DNA of 64,000 bases from Welwitschia mirabilis (taxonomy: Eukaryota; Gnetophyta; Gnetopsida; Welwitschiales), in assembly GCA_051453625.1 (NCBI GenBank), contig JBOZIK010000001.1, positions 87,310,012-87,374,011 on the forward strand, written 5' to 3'. Shown piece by piece: positions 1 through 11,670 of this stretch. Positions within the stretch are counted from its first letter, which is position 1, and the number at the start of each line of letters is the position of its first letter. Under the pieces are notes generated by a model, which was not told where the DNA came from, ran no database searches, and saw only the letters and a program-made list of their open reading frames with translations. Made by a program: the position numbers and the translations under genes.

Positions 1-438
1 ATGATATTATTATGAATAATCATTTTTAATTGATCATAATTAACATGTTCTAAATGTTTATGCCATAACTCATCTTGAGGAACTTTCAAAAATAACAAGG
101 AAAAAATGATTGACCTATGCTATAAACATTATCTATTCTACTGCTCTAAGAATCACATCGTTCGATTTTTCATGCACAATTTCAAATTTCGATTTATCCA
201 AAACTACTTTGTAACCTTTGTCACAGATCTGACTAGTACTCAATAAATTATGCTTCAAACCATTTACATATTAAACTTCATTAATTCTAGGAAGGTTACC
301 TCCACCAACACTTCTAATGCCTTCTATTTTTGCTCTTTCATTTTCTCTGAAAGTCATTTCTCCTACATCAAAGTGGCTAAAATGTTGAAATCTAGATTTG
401 TCTCCTATCATGTGCCTTAAACATCCACTATCAAGATA
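1..438 (-). pseudogene. pol: Copia protease and GAG-pre-integrase fragment (element A)
   Basis: The minus strand reads an aspartic protease with the motif YLDSGC at 421-432, followed by RHMIGDKSRF. The catalytic DSG is kept here, but the Trp before it is TAG. Downstream is the conserved LLS..ICDKG stretch. At the window edge HVNYDQLK, from the GAG-pre-integrase zinc-finger region, can be read. In the family this polyprotein segment matures Gag-Pol and begins the integrase. The rest of pol lies outside the window to the left. In-frame stops make it non-coding today. Confidence 0.8.
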
Positions 439-1072
439 CTAGATTGTGCTATTTAAGACTTTAAAGGCTATCTGAATCAACAAACTTTTAAGATGATTAG
501 CCTTTACCCACATAGTCCTTTTAGACTTAAGTGGTACATTCTTCTTAGGAATAAACGTAAATGGAAAAGAACTAACAGAATTTAAAAACAACATTAACTT
601 TCTAGCATTGCACATAAGTTTTAAATGACCTATTTTTCCATAGAAGTGACAAGTAAGTTTTGAAAGAAAATTATCATAATTGGTCACCTGATTTTATTGT
701 GCTTGAGGTTTCTATGAGAGGAACCTAAATACCTGATTTGTTTCCAACTGGTTTCTGAACTCCAAGCATTTGTTCCAATTTGGTGGATCCACCTAAAAAC
801 TTGTTAACAAAATAGAACAAATCTTTTACCTATAAGGTGAGGTCGGCGTTTTTGGATTTTACTCTTTTAAAACTTGATTTCAAATCATTCTTTTCCTTAG
901 TGAGGTATTTTATAACCTTGTTTAGGTCATTAATCCTTCTGGCTAGTTTTTCACACTCTTGATATAACTCTTGACAAGCGTCTTCCAAATCATCTTGATA
1001 TTCATTCTTTATTTCATCATCATCATGGACTAAAGAGTTTGGCAAATTCTTTAATGATGGTATAAAAGCCAT
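439..1072 (-). pseudogene. gag: Copia gag, C-terminal half only (element A)
   Basis: The frame opens with a Met at 1072 only 239 bp from the primer-binding site. It encodes an acidic then Lys-rich coiled-coil-like stretch (830-1072). After a stop and frame damage comes a nucleocapsid zinc knuckle at 610-651: CHFYGKIGH then C, a CCHC knuckle whose second Cys has become Tyr. The usual N-terminal UBN2/capsid-like part of copia gag is missing and there is no room for it before the LTR. Element C has the same start and length, so this is an inherited family trait rather than local damage. Confidence 0.7.
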
Positions 1073-1310
1073 AAAAGAGAGTCTCCTTTCTCTATCTTGT
1101 TCTAGAGTATTTCTTTTGTCTCTTTCACTTAATCCCTATGAGATTTTTCTTACTATAATATATTTAAAAATATAACCATATACTACCTATAGAAAATATA
1201 TAAAGGCATAGGTATTTAAGGAGGATATGCTAAAAAATTCATCAAGGAGAGTAGCCATTGAAGGGTTCTAAGTCTAGATTGGTTAATATCTAATAAAATG
1301 ATTTAACCTC

Positions 1311-1322
1311 GCTCTAATACCA
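1311..1322 (-). promoter_or_regulatory. Primer-binding site, initiator tRNA-Met type (element A)
   Basis: The minus strand reads TGGTATTAGAGC, one transition from the standard copia primer site TGGTATCAGAGC. It sits two bases inside the 5' LTR end. Confidence 0.85.
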
Positions 1323-1324
1323 AA

Positions 1325-2556
1325 TGATAGGATTGAGAACCCTAGGGATGGGGGAAAAGGGAAGGGTGGTAAATCAAAAACAAAATTAAACCTATTTAAT
1401 CATAGTTTGCATAAGAGAATAGTAAAATCAAGGACATGCATAAAATAATGGAAAATTGAAAGTAAAGAATCAAAAAGATAGAAAAGCATAAAACTACTAA
1501 ATTTGATGCATGCTAGATTTATAGTGGTTCAGAAACTTCCCTACTCCACTCCTGACAATTAGCTTCTCCCAAGCTCGATCTTGGATCTCTGTTACTCCAT
1601 AGGTTTTTCCAGGTTTACCTGTAGCCCTTAAAAGCGGACTTTTATAGGCTAAGTATCAATCTTAACTATGTATTTTTGTAGGCTAAGTCTTAACCTTTGA
1701 AAGTAATAAATGTAATGTAATGATGCCTTGGTTGCTCAGATATCACATGTTCTATAGTAGTACAATGAATGTAGCTCTACTCTGATAAATCATAATGATT
1801 AATATCTTAGATCTGATTTGAATAAAGCTCTTGTGCCAATGATTGATCTCATCAATCAGATGTAAAACAATACAATGATACACCAATGAAAGTATAGCCT
1901 GATCTTTCAGATTCACAATGATTATGATGAATACAAATAGTGTCAAAAAAGATCTCTAGGTCATCAATAGCATAACTATTTATAATGGAGGACTAGTAGG
2001 GTTTATTACAAATGAATTACACCTCTAACAACTATAAAGGGCTAGAAAATAGCTAGGTAATAGATAAGTAATAAATACATAACATTTAGGTATTTTACTT
2101 TTCCATGCTATCTGGTTAACCCCATAAACATTCAATCGACTCCATGTGAGCTCATTCAACCCCATCTTAGATCTACTCAAACCCTTACCTCTTGGTCTAG
2201 ATCTATGGTCTATTAGATTCTTAGGTCTAGTAAACTCCATTAAAATCTAGTTAACCCCTTTCCTCTTGGTTTGGGACTATTGCTTATTAGTTTCTTAAGT
2301 CTAGTCGATCCCATGAGAATTTGCTCAACTCCTCTGAGTTCAGTCAATTTTTCTTGCAACATCTTTAGATGTGGTCGACCCCTTTAGGATTCGGTCAATT
2401 CCCATTGGAGGTTAACATAACTTAGTAGGTCTTTGGTATATTTTTGGTCTAATTATTTAACCTACAAAACTCAATCTCATCTGCACATAAGATATAACAT
2501 TTTTGCACTACACAAGAGATATTAGTTTGACATCAATTGGCAAATATAATCTAACA
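1325..2556 (-). repeat. 5' LTR of element A
   Basis: The LTR is 1.23 kb long. Its internal end TGATAGGATTGAGAACC matches the LTRs at 39299 and 46664. Its outer end ATAATCTAACA matches theirs, allowing one C to T. The outer end abuts sequence that is itself part of element B's LTR. It carries several GTTAACCCC/GTCGACCCC-like motifs, described under findings. Confidence 0.85.
1976..1984 (-). promoter_or_regulatory. LTR TATA box (element A)
   Basis: TATAAATAG on the minus strand. The same 9-mer occurs at the matching place in both LTRs of element C, so it is probably the U3 promoter. Confidence 0.6.
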
Positions 2557-3715
2557 AATTATTCTCACACCTCTGAATATTCTTAACCTATAAGAAAATA
2601 GTGGTTTTTTGGTGAACCATCAATCTTATAATAAATAAGAACCTCCTTGCAATACAACACTCTCTTCCTCTTTAGGGAATAATGATTTTCTAGTTCATCA
2701 ATAACCTTTACCATAAATAAGTGCTTACAGCTATAACCTTAAATTTACACCCATACAAGGGTTGTCTTATAATGTATTTGGTATTTAAAAATGTACTTTA
2801 CAATAACATTTAATAATAAAATAGTTCACAAAGTAAAACCAAAAATTTAATATAGCAATAAGCCTAATGAGATAACAATAAGCCTGATGACGTAGCTATG
2901 ATGTAGATTTGAGATTCTTGATGATGATGTTATTGTGATTAGTGTAAAATAAAGAATACAAGAATGAAGATTAAAGGAAGAATTATAATAGTGTGCTAAC
3001 TCCTTTGTAATAATGCCTTGATTCTTGATGAACTGTGCCTTTTACTCATGTAAACTTTCTCTTGATCCAATTATTAAGAGCCAAGAGATCTCTGTATTTT
3101 TGATTAATCAATAAGTAATAAAAATTTATTTTTCAATTTTTGATATCAAGGCTTTATAATATTGACAAAGATATATCTAACTGAGCTAGAGACATAGCCA
3201 TTTAATTTGTAACTACCATGTAATGGAGAGCTAATGTTTATGCTTCAAGTGCATATCTTTGATTTCAATCAACATGAACTATAGTTCAAGATATTTTCAA
3301 TTTTTTAAACGTCTACTCTTTAGATGCATTCACTTTTGTAAATGTTCACTTTTTAGATGTCTTTACTTTTATAGATGTATTTAATTAATTTACATAGATT
3401 TTAATGAAATTTGCACTATAGTATTTTTGAGCCTTAATGATCATGAATCCATAATGTAAAAGTTGATAGCTCATCTAAAAATCGAGATATTAGTCAAAAA
3501 TGAAATTAACTTTATTACCTATTTTAGCATAGTATATAAATAATTAGTTTTACAAACATCTTTATCTGTATTAGTTTCAACTTTTAGTTTAGTCGTCTTA
3601 AATATGGTAGTCATCTTTTAACCTATAACTCAAATTCCAAAAGATTTAAGACATCTTTACTTAAGATATTTTCAATTTTTAGACATCTTTAAATAATCGA
3701 TTTGGCACTTTATCA
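2557..3715 (-). repeat. 3' LTR of element B (outer part missing)
   Basis: It aligns along its length with about 7778-8929. Shared landmarks include CTCACACC, GAAAATAGTGGTTTTTTxGT and the run of TAGACATCTTT-like words near the end. The minus-sense start is TGATAAAGTGCC, compared with TGTTAAAACTAC in the other copy. A TATA-like GCTTTATAA lies at 3151. The first ~150 bp are absent at the A junction. Confidence 0.8.
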
Positions 3716-4440
3716 TCTTTACGTTTTTAATGATATCCAAAAATTGGCAAATTTTATAAGTACAATCTCATCTAAATAACTAAAATCAAACATTTTATAT
3801 TCTAAAGAAAAATACATAAGTGAAAGTTGTAATAATCATGACATAAGCTATTTGAAAATAAACAAAACATATAAATATATATCCCTTAAGGAACCAAAAA
3901 TTGAGTTGTGTGATAATACTATATCATAATGGATGTATTCATTAAAATATATTATCATCATATAAAATCATTCTAATTAGAAAATAATAAAAATATTAAA
4001 TAGTTAAAAATGTATCAATTATTTGTCAAAATTTAATCCCCCTTTTTAGATAGAAGAGAAAAGGAATATAAATTAAAAGTTTGAAGATAACTTTTTACAT
4101 GTATCTCCATAGGAGCCTAATACTAACTAATGTTTTGCTAGTAATTTTTACAAATAGTACATGTAAATATGTATACAATTCTTAAGACATCTTCCTAAGA
4201 GACATTTGTAATTGTTGATATTTTTGTGTACAAAGTTTGAGAATTTTCAAAAATATCTATAACTAATGTGATCATGATAATACCACTTCAAAAAGATAAA
4301 TATAAAGAACATAATTTAACTTTAACTACATTAAACTACATCTAATCATAACCCCAACTCCTAAGATAAATACAATGTGGAGTTGAAAAATTAAAAGATA
4401 TTACTTGTTCACTCACTTAATTAGACAATCCCAAATCCTC
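3716..4440 (-). other. Non-coding 3' part of element B
   Basis: This A+T-rich stretch between the RT and the 3' LTR is where RNase H would be expected. I see no DDRKSTSG, STAEAEY or similar motif in any frame, so RNase H was probably deleted or has decayed beyond recognition. Confidence 0.4.
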
Positions 4441-5290
4441 AAGTTCCTACACAATTTTACATATCTTTCAGTACCTAAAGGCTTTGTAAATAATCTTGCT
4501 TATGTTTCATAACTTGAAGTCCCAAGAATTTGCTCATTTCTCCCATAAGACTCCTTTCAAATTCATCCTACATAATCTTCACAAATTTCTTGCATAAAGA
4601 TTCATTAGTGGCACTAAGAATAATATGATCTATATAAATTAGAGTAATAATAAAATATTTACCATCTTTTTTAATGAATAATATCACATTATATGTACCT
4701 CTTTTGAAGTCATTTTGGATTAAGTAATTTAATAGCTTTTTATACCAAGCTCATGGAGCTTGTTTAAAACCATAGAGAGCCTTATTTAATTTGTAAATAT
4801 GATTACCTTTTTATGAGTCAATGAACCCATATGATTATTCAAGATAAACTTATTCTTGAAGATTTCCATTAGGAAAGGAACTTTTCACATCCATTTGATG
4901 ATGTTTAAAGCATTTCATTCAAGCAAAGGCTAGAAGCATTCTTATTGATTCCATATGAGCCACAGGAGTAATGGTTTCTTTAAAGTTAATTTCTTTTGAT
5001 TGTAATCTTTTGTTAATAGTATTGATTTATTTCTAATAACATTTTCATGCTCATCTATTTTGTTTCTAAAAACCCACTTAGTGCCAATAATTAGTTTGTT
5101 ATAAGGTTTTGGAGTAAGTTCTCAAACATTACATCTTTCAAGTTGATTAAGCTCTTCTTGCATAACAATCATCTAATGTTCATCAATCTCTGGTTTTTTG
5201 AAAGTTTTAGATGTAACTTGAGAGATATAAGCTACATAACCATAAAATTCTCTATTATAACTTCTAGTTTAGATGCCTTCATAAGAACTC
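4440..5290 (-). pseudogene. pol: Copia reverse transcriptase remnant (element B)
   Basis: The minus strand carries KALYGFKQAP, then a stop, then AWYKKLLNYL (about 4700-4790). The catalytic motif reads YIDH (4625-4636) where active copia RTs have YVDD, so the second catalytic Asp is lost. Next come ATNESLCKKF and the connection segment MGEMSKFLGLQV (about 4520-4560). Frame and stop damage is frequent. The RT would copy element RNA inside Gag particles, but this one is inactive. Confidence 0.8.
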
Positions 5291-5299
5291 TGTATAATA

Positions 5300-6300
5300 T
5301 TACTTGTGAAGTGATCTTTCTTTAGCCTTATCATAGTTTAAGGATTTTCCTTTTCTAATTCTTCTTATTTTTTCCTCCTCACTATTATATTTAACTTGAG
5401 ATTGCATAGAGGATTGAACAATTTGCATAGGAGTATAGTCATCTTCAATGTTCATAAGATTTGACTCAATATCATTTATTTTAATATTTATCATTTCCTT
5501 AACTACATGGATCCTATTATTATATACTCTATAAGCTTTACTAATCTTAGAATATCCTAGAAAGATACCTGCATCAACTTTTGAATCAAATTTTTTCAAA
5601 TTGTTCCTTTCATTTAGAATAAGTAATTTTGAACCAAAGGTATGAAAATACTTCATAAAAGATTTTATGCCTAACCATAGCTCATATGAAGTTTTAGGAG
5701 TAAATCTTCTTACCAAAACTTTTTTGGAAACATAATAGGATATATTAATTGCTTCTACCCAAAAATAATATGGTACCTTTTTGTCATGCATCATTTACCT
5801 TGTAACATTCTTAAGAACTCTTTTCTTTCTTTCATTTACTTCATTTTATAGGGGAGTTCTTGGAATATAGAATTGACATAGAATGCTAAATTATTTATAG
5901 AGTTTCTTGAAATTTGCATTTTTAAATTCAATGCCATTATCACTTATTATCATTTTGATCTTATATCCCTTTTAATTTTGCAACCTCATGTACAACCTAG
6001 AAAATTTATTAAAAGCCTCATCCTTATTTGCAAGAAAGGATACCCATGAAAATGAGAAAAATCATTTACAGTTATCAAATAATACATCTTCTTATCTAAG
6101 ATTTCTATAGATGAGGGACAATAACATCCAAATGAAAGAGATCGAATGGATGATTAGTAGAGATGTTATTTTTCTTATTGAATTTTACTTTTATTAGCTT
6201 CCATTTTTGATAAGCCTCAAAAATCTAATTATCATTGCTTTTAAACTTGATAATCCTATTATCAATTTATTTATAGAAAAGATTTTAAGAAGATCTTTAT
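5300..6300 (-). pseudogene. pol: Copia integrase remnant (element B)
   Basis: An open stretch of 164 codons (5300-5794) covers the integrase C-terminal side: MMHDKKVPYYFWVEAINISY, TSYELWLG, KYFHTFGSK and IFLGYS..SKAYRVYN, all close to the family consensus. Upstream, SDNGIEFKN (5912-5944) keeps the second DDE Asp. NEVNERKKR (about 5820-5850) keeps the Glu. Stops fall between these blocks. Intact integrase would insert element cDNA into the genome. Confidence 0.85.
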
Positions 6301-6504
6301 TCATGTGATTAAACTTGCTATGCCATATCTATGCTTCATTTTTTAACTGAGAAAATACTTGGTTCCATTTTTAGATATATCTTATAAGGTAATAATGTAA
6401 ACATTTTAGTTTCTTACTCTAGTAAATAAGACTTTGTTAGTATTTTATTCTCTTATAACATAATCATTCTTTCTAAATGTAATAAAAATATTTTCATCAT
6501 AGAG

Positions 6505-6732
6505 TTAACTTATATTTAAGATATCACGTTGCAAGATTTCTCCAAAAAATACATCTTTTACCTTTTGTAAGTTACCTGCTTCAATGGTGTCAATGCCTTT
6601 GATTAGTGATTTTGTACTATTTTCAAAGGATACAACATTCTTATTTTGTTCCCCCAAGGTAGTGAAGCTAGATTTGTCTCTAGTCATGTATCTTAAGCAT
6701 CCACTGTGATCATACCATGCATGCTTCTTCAT
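6505..6732 (-). pseudogene. pol: Copia aspartic protease fragment (element B)
   Basis: The 75-codon open stretch contains WYDHSGCLRYMTRDKSSFTT, matching the family's WYLDSGCSRHMTGDKSxF. The catalytic Asp of DSG is replaced by His, so the protease is dead. The following FENSTKSLIKGIDTIEAGN is the usual flap-side segment. Confidence 0.85.
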
Positions 6733-6849
6733 TGGTTAGAGTGCTATTTAAGCTAAAGTACTAGTTTTGATTTTGATACCAGTATTTTTCTTAATCATCT
6801 AGCACAAAATGTTGTACCATGCTACTTAACTTTTTGGCATTATCAGTAT

Positions 6850-7386
6850 AATACTTGATTTTAAATTTCATTTGACATATGTACTAATAATGACCTCTAT
6901 TATGACAATAATAATAAATAATATTATTTGTATGTATTAAGTATTGATACCTCAACTTGTAGTTCCATTTAATGAAAAGGTTTAATTAATTATTATAGCT
7001 TCATTGTGTCCTAACCCACTATTGTCATTCAAGTATCTAAATTATCTAGGCATACTATTCAAAGTCCCCTTTTCCTGGGTGAATTTCTTATTGATCTTCT
7101 TTGAATCCAATGATTTATATCTAAAATACTTCAATTCATATATCAGTCTACTAATCTTAGCTTTCAGAGCTGAGTTTTATAAAGATAATTTATTACTAAT
7201 ATTCTTCTCTTATTCATAATCTTCTTTAAGAGAATGAAGTAATCTTTTTATTTTAATATATACCTTTTCTAGTTTAACACATTCTTCAAAAATTACATCA
7301 TACCTTTCTTGAAGATCCAAAATGGAGTAATATTTGTTATCTATTTCATCTTCTTCATTTTCTTCATGAAAATGTGCAGTGGCCAT
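6850..7386 (-). pseudogene. gag: Copia gag, C-terminal half only (element B)
   Basis: The start is MATAHFHEENEE at 7386, only 222 bp from the primer site. An acidic and then Lys/Leu-rich helical stretch follows. A zinc knuckle is read at about 6868-6915 as YYYCHNRGHY, stop, YIC. This is a CCHC knuckle with the first Cys changed to Tyr. As in A and C, the UBN2-type N-terminal half is absent. Confidence 0.65.
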
Positions 7387-7607
7387 GAGAGTAGGATAAC
7401 TTTTTTCATTAGATATCTTTTTCCTTGTTGTAGTTTTTATAAATATTTCTTCTTTATTTCTTCAACTTTGAAACTTATAATATTTTAAGAACATCTATAT
7501 CCTCATCTTCTAATAGGCATAGTTTGTTCATTTTAAGAGCAGAGGTCTAGCAGATGACATATCTTTCATTGTTTACTTAAGGAAGTTACTTTTTTTTATG
7601 AGTACCT

Positions 7608-7619
7608 ACTCTGATACCA
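7608..7619 (-). promoter_or_regulatory. Primer-binding site, tRNA-Met type (element B)
   Basis: The minus strand reads TGGTATCAGAGT, directly inside the 5' LTR. This is the standard copia primer site with one terminal change. Confidence 0.8.
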
Positions 7620-7620
7620 C

Positions 7621-8929
7621 TTAAGGATTGATTTAAACTCAGAGGAGAAGGGTGAATGAGTTCCATCAAATAAAAATTTTTACTAATAACAAAACTATAT
7701 GGAAATGCATAATAAAAACACTTTACTAAATAATGTGATTCCCTAATTTGGATACATCCACACATAGAGGATAGCTCCTTCTCACACCTTTAGATATTCT
7801 TAAGCTTAAAGAAAATAGTGGTTTTTTAGTAAACCACCAATCTTATAATAAATGAGAGTCTTCTTGTAAGACAACACTCTCCCCCCCTTAAGGGAATAAT
7901 GGTTTTCTAATTCATCAATAATATTTACCACAAATAAGTACTCATAGGCATAACCTAAAATGAAAAACCATATAAGTGTTTCTTTGTAATGTATTTGGTA
8001 TTTAAAAATAGACTTTACAATAACATTAAATAATAAGATAGTTTGCAAAGTAAAACAAAAAGTATAACACAATAAGGCTGATGAGATAGCTATGATGTAA
8101 ATTTGAGATCCTTTATGTTGTTGTTCTTGTGGTGAGTGTAAAATAAAGAATACAACAATGAAGATTCAAGAGTAAATAATCATAGAAATGATAGCTCCTT
8201 GTGATGATTCTTTTATTCTTTATAAAGAGTGCATTTTACTTGTGCAAACTTTCTTTTTATCTTATTGGTGAAAGCCAAGAAATCTCTAAATTTCTGATTA
8301 ATCAATGAAGTGTTAAATATTTCTTTTTCAATTCATGATGCTAGGGCTTTATAAGATTAAATAAGATTTAGTTATTTAAGCTTGAAAGGTAGCCATTTAA
8401 TTTCATAACCAACGTGCAATGGATAGCTAACATCTATGCTTTAGGCATGTATCTTCAGTTTTAATTGACAAGAACTTTGGTCTAAGATTTCTTTAATTTT
8501 AGACATATACTCTTTAGACATATTCACTTTTATATATATCAACTCTTTAGATGTATTCACTTTTATAGACATTTTAAATCAGCTTGCTTAAATTTTGATG
8601 AAATTTGCACTACAGTATCCTTAGGCCTTAGTGATTATGAATCTGTAATGTACAAGTTGATAGCTCATCTAAAACCTAAGATATTAGTCAAAAATAAAAT
8701 TAACTTAGTTATCTGTTTTGGCTTAGTATAAATCTCTTCAATTTTGTAGATTTCTTCATCTATATTAGGTTCAACTTTTAGATTAGTCATCTTAAATATG
8801 ATGCTTATCTTGTAGCCTGTGACTTAAATTCTGGTATATTTAAGACATCTTCATATTTCTAAACATCTTTACTTGAGATGTTTTTAATCTTCTAGACATC
8901 TTTAAATAATTGATTTAGTAGTTTTAACA
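7621..8929 (-). repeat. 5' LTR of element B
   Basis: The LTR is about 1.3 kb long. It is paired with 2557-3715 and complete at its inner end. The exact inner base is uncertain by a few nucleotides because no clear CA end precedes the primer site. A TATA-like CTTATAAAG lies at 8347-8355 (minus), with the matching site in the other LTR. Confidence 0.8.
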
Positions 8930-8989
8930 TCTGATCCTTTTCATGAAATGTTTCTTCTAAAGATCCATCATGATCTAGTGCTTATCAAG

Positions 8990-9360
8990 GTTTTATGTTC
9001 TTATAATAACCTGTCTACATAATGACATAAAATATTTGATAAGCGGAATCATCAAAATTAGATTTTATGACATAAATCCTATGAACACTATTACATAAGA
9101 AAAGTCTTATGAGGTTCATAATTGAACTACATCATTATTAAGAAAGAGATTCTAGTCATAGTTTTTTGGATAAAATTTAAATATTATCTTATAGATGCAA
9201 AGAATGACTATTTAATAAATAATTTTTTCTTATGTATTTTATGGGTAAGATGAATTTCAAAGCTAAATTGATTAGATAAATCTTATTCTTATAAAAATAT
9301 AAACTAGAGATCAAGGATTAAAGGGTGAAAAAATATTATTACTATTTAATTATTTCATAT
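8990..9360 (+). pseudogene. pol: Gypsy RNase H remnant (element G)
   Basis: The plus strand reads LNYIIIKKEILVIV, matching the family's LNYATTEKELLAVV. It continues KFKYYLIDAKN and KLIRxILFLxKYKLEIKD, matching RLIRWILLLQEFDLEIKD. Stops (x) replace Trp and Gln. The domain would remove the RNA strand during reverse transcription. It is truncated on the left by element B. Confidence 0.75.
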
Positions 9361-9419
9361 TATTTTTAATTATTCTAATTCTTTAGATTTTTTTTAATAA
9401 TACTCTTCATGATGAGCAT

Positions 9420-10390
9420 ATTTCATCTTTAAAAGGGAAATGTCTAATCATTTATACATGTCTAATTACTAAATTAACAAGATACAAGATATTTCTTAAA
9501 CAAGATTAAAAATGTTTTTAGAATGATCCTTATAATTTAAAATATTACCTCAAGTAATTTTTTTTCTGTACATGAATCATAGAATTTCAAGTTATCAATG
9601 TTTCTAAATTTACATATAATGGTGTTTCTAATGGTTATTTTTCTACAAATAAGACTTTTGATAAAATGCTTTAATTGGGATATTATTAACCTAGTCTTTT
9701 CAAATTTTTTAATAAATATTATAAATATTATAATAAAATCTAAGTGTTAGATAACCATATGAAGAAAGTTATGTTGTTCTTTTGTCCTCTTTTACTCATT
9801 AATTTCTTTAATTTATGGGATATTACTATTTTTAAATCATTTCCTTCATCATTTGGTTATTCGTACATATTTATTTGTATTAATTGCATCATAAGTTGTA
9901 TGAAGTTATTCTAACTAAAAATAATGTGGTATCATAAAAAAAACGTTAAACCTCCATATTATTCAAAAGTTAATGATCAAGTAAAAGTTCCTGAGTTAAA
10001 GAAGATCATATATAAAATTATTAACACAAATAAGAATGATTGGTCAATTCACCAAAATGATTCTTTATGAACCTACTAGAATTTTTACAAAACCTTTATT
10101 GGAATGTAGTGTTATTAGTTTTTTAATAAAAAAATGTAATCTTTATGTAGAAATAAAACATAAAGAGCTTTAGATAATTAATATAATTTAATAATAACCT
10201 TAATGAATTTTCAGAATATAAGAATATTGACTTGAATTATTTGTAACAAATTAGAAAAGAAGCTTTTAATAACCATGTAAAATACAATGATTTTCAAATG
10301 ATTAGGAAAATATTTAAAATTAATAATGAAATTTTATTATATAAATATTGGTTGCACTTATTTCTTGATAATTTGAGGTCAAATATATAC
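9420..10390 (+). pseudogene. pol: Gypsy integrase remnant with internal deletion (element G)
   Basis: Blocks appear in family order. YFSTNKTFDKML and YxPSLFK come from the H2C2 zinc-finger region (about 9640-9700). WDITIFKSFPSSFGYSYI is the start of the core (about 9825-9880). VNDQVKVPELKKII (about 9968-10010) stands where GQVEVSNREIKRIL is usual. KNDWSIHQNDSL is followed by KTFIGM, then KKCNLYVEIKHKEL (usual KACHLPVELEHKAY) and INNEILLYKYWLHLF near 10340. The core between the first block and NDQVKV is deleted. The catalytic Glu of QVEV is Lys. Confidence 0.8.
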
Positions 10391-10805
10391 TTAGTTAATT
10401 AATTCACTAATTATTAATAACTACAATATTAAAAATTAATGATATCATCATTTATGTAATTTATATACTTTAGAAATTTTTTATTATTTTTCATTTAATA
10501 CATCTTTAAGTAATTATTACTTAAGAAAGTGTAAAGTAAATAAGTAAGAGATATTAATTTGTCCTCTAAATTTAGTTTTCTATGAAATATTTTTAAGTTT
10601 CTTTTTCTATTTTTCTCTCTTATATTGCAAGTTGTATTTTAACAATGCACATCCCACAATAATAACATTTTTTTAAAATATAAAAACTTAAAAATGTCGT
10701 GGGGTACTTTTTCTATTATATGATATGTAGATGATAGGATTAGTAATAATTCATAAAAATATGCTTTTTGGAATATAGTTCATATTTATTAATAAGATAA
10801 TGTGT
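10391..10805. other. A+T-rich stretch after element G integrase
   Basis: No coding motif or repeat partner seen. By position it could be the 3' untranslated region of element G. Confidence 0.3.
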
Positions 10806-11430
10806 TTAATCTATGCCTATGTTAAATAGATAATAAAAATTAGGTTATGAATAAAATTTCTAGAAATTACCTACATAATTATGATAATAATAATATAACT
10901 TATATATAAAACATTATTAATCAAGTAAGTATACCATAAGTAAGTAGGATATAAAATAATATAGACTAAGCTAACTAAATATCTATGATATTACTCTAAT
11001 ATTTAAAAAGAAAAAAGGAAAAAAGTAAGATTACTTAAAGAATCCTTACTAAATATATCTTAAATAAGATATATAAACATGATAATAACTCTTCATGGTA
11101 TAATTTAAAGGAGCCATCATGGATCTTACTATAAAATATCATAATAAATAAAGTAAAATATCTATCTATAGACCTATCTATTACATCATCAATATTAGGT
11201 AAACCTATAGGTCGAAGAGTATAACCTAATTTATGACATAAGAATGCCTATAATAATATAATTTATCTATTAGATATGGCTATTGTTAGACCATCTTATC
11301 ATATCTCAGGAATGTTGTACATTCTTTAAATATCAATTATCATAAGAGGTCCACATAAAACTTAATATTTCAACATGATATTAAAGCAATGATAATAAAA
11401 TTTATCACATGAAGTTGAACAAAATATGTG
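10806..11430. repeat. Dispersed repeat H, copy 1
   Basis: It aligns in the same orientation with 33285-34060. Landmarks are ATTACATCATCAATATTA.GTAAA, TATAATAACCT/AT and the later GTCCATCTTAT.ATATC and CATCATTATGA/ATTATCATAAGA words. The class is unknown. An LTR or LTR fragment is likely, but no termini could be fixed. Confidence 0.55.
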
Positions 11431-11439
11431 CTATAAAGT

Positions 11440-11670
11440 CTAAGATAACTTATTCTAGTGGTAAGGTCAAGAATCCTATCAACGTAGGTCCTAGGTTTAA
11501 ATCCTTGTAGAGGTAAGGGGACTAATGAAACATTGCACCCTGGTATCCATCATCATAAGTTTTCATAAGGCATTTTATCATAGGACATTATGTAATACAT
11601 ACTATCTCCTTAGAATTCCCTCTAGGGAAATGAGGGAGAAGGGGAGAGGAAGGGACTAGAAAAGTGATAT
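11440..11670 (+). repeat. SINE-like insertion with tRNA-type A and B boxes
   Basis: TAGTGGTAAGG at 11456-11466 resembles a pol III A box. GGTTTAAATCC at 11494-11504 resembles a B box (GGTTCGAATCC) after two C to T/G to A changes. The 38-bp spacing suits a tRNA-derived SINE head. A more G+C-rich body follows (to about 11660), unlike the flanks. The copy-2 repeat at 33-34 kb has nothing similar here, so this looks inserted. The 3' end and target duplication were not determined. Confidence 0.45.

Larger units (their letters stand above)
1..2556 (-). mobile_element. Ty1/copia element A, 5' half, cut by window start
   Basis: This is a minus-strand copia LTR retrotransposon read from right to left: 5' LTR (1325-2556), primer-binding site, short gag, protease and the start of integrase at the window edge. 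The LTR starts TGTTAGATTAT and ends CCTATCA in the minus sense. It matches both LTRs of element C at 39.3-48 kb, so A and C are one family. Its right end lies inside an LTR of element B, so A is the younger insertion. The SIRE or Tork lineage is likely from the protein style but not resolved. Stops in gag and before the protease show it is dead. Confidence 0.85.
2557..8929 (-). mobile_element. Ty1/copia element B, interrupted by A
   Basis: The order on the minus strand is 5' LTR (7621-8929), primer-binding site, short gag, protease, integrase, RT and 3' LTR remnant (2557-3715). Its LTR is unrelated to that of A and C. The left LTR lacks about 150 bp that is present in the right one, exactly where A's LTR abuts. 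This is the expected signature of A inserted into it. No RNase H is recognisable between the RT and the 3' LTR. B's right end cuts into a gypsy RNase H (element G), so B inserted into G. Confidence 0.8.
8930..10800 (+). mobile_element. Ty3/gypsy element G, 3' part (Athila/Tat type)
   Basis: This is the only clearly plus-strand pol in the window. It starts mid-RNase H exactly at B's outer LTR end and runs through the integrase. Its RT, protease, gag and 5' LTR are not in the window. They should lie to the left of the window, beyond A and B. Its 3' LTR is not proven. The dispersed repeat H1 begins about 400 bp after the integrase and may belong to it. Confidence 0.75.

Noticed and set aside
5143-5325. 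60-codon plus-strand frame
   Set aside because: Antisense to the copia integrase/RT region of element B, with no family motif.
11456-11504. True tRNA gene
   Set aside because: A- and B-box-like words are present, but no acceptor stem or anticodon arm can be folded with confidence. A SINE head is more likely.
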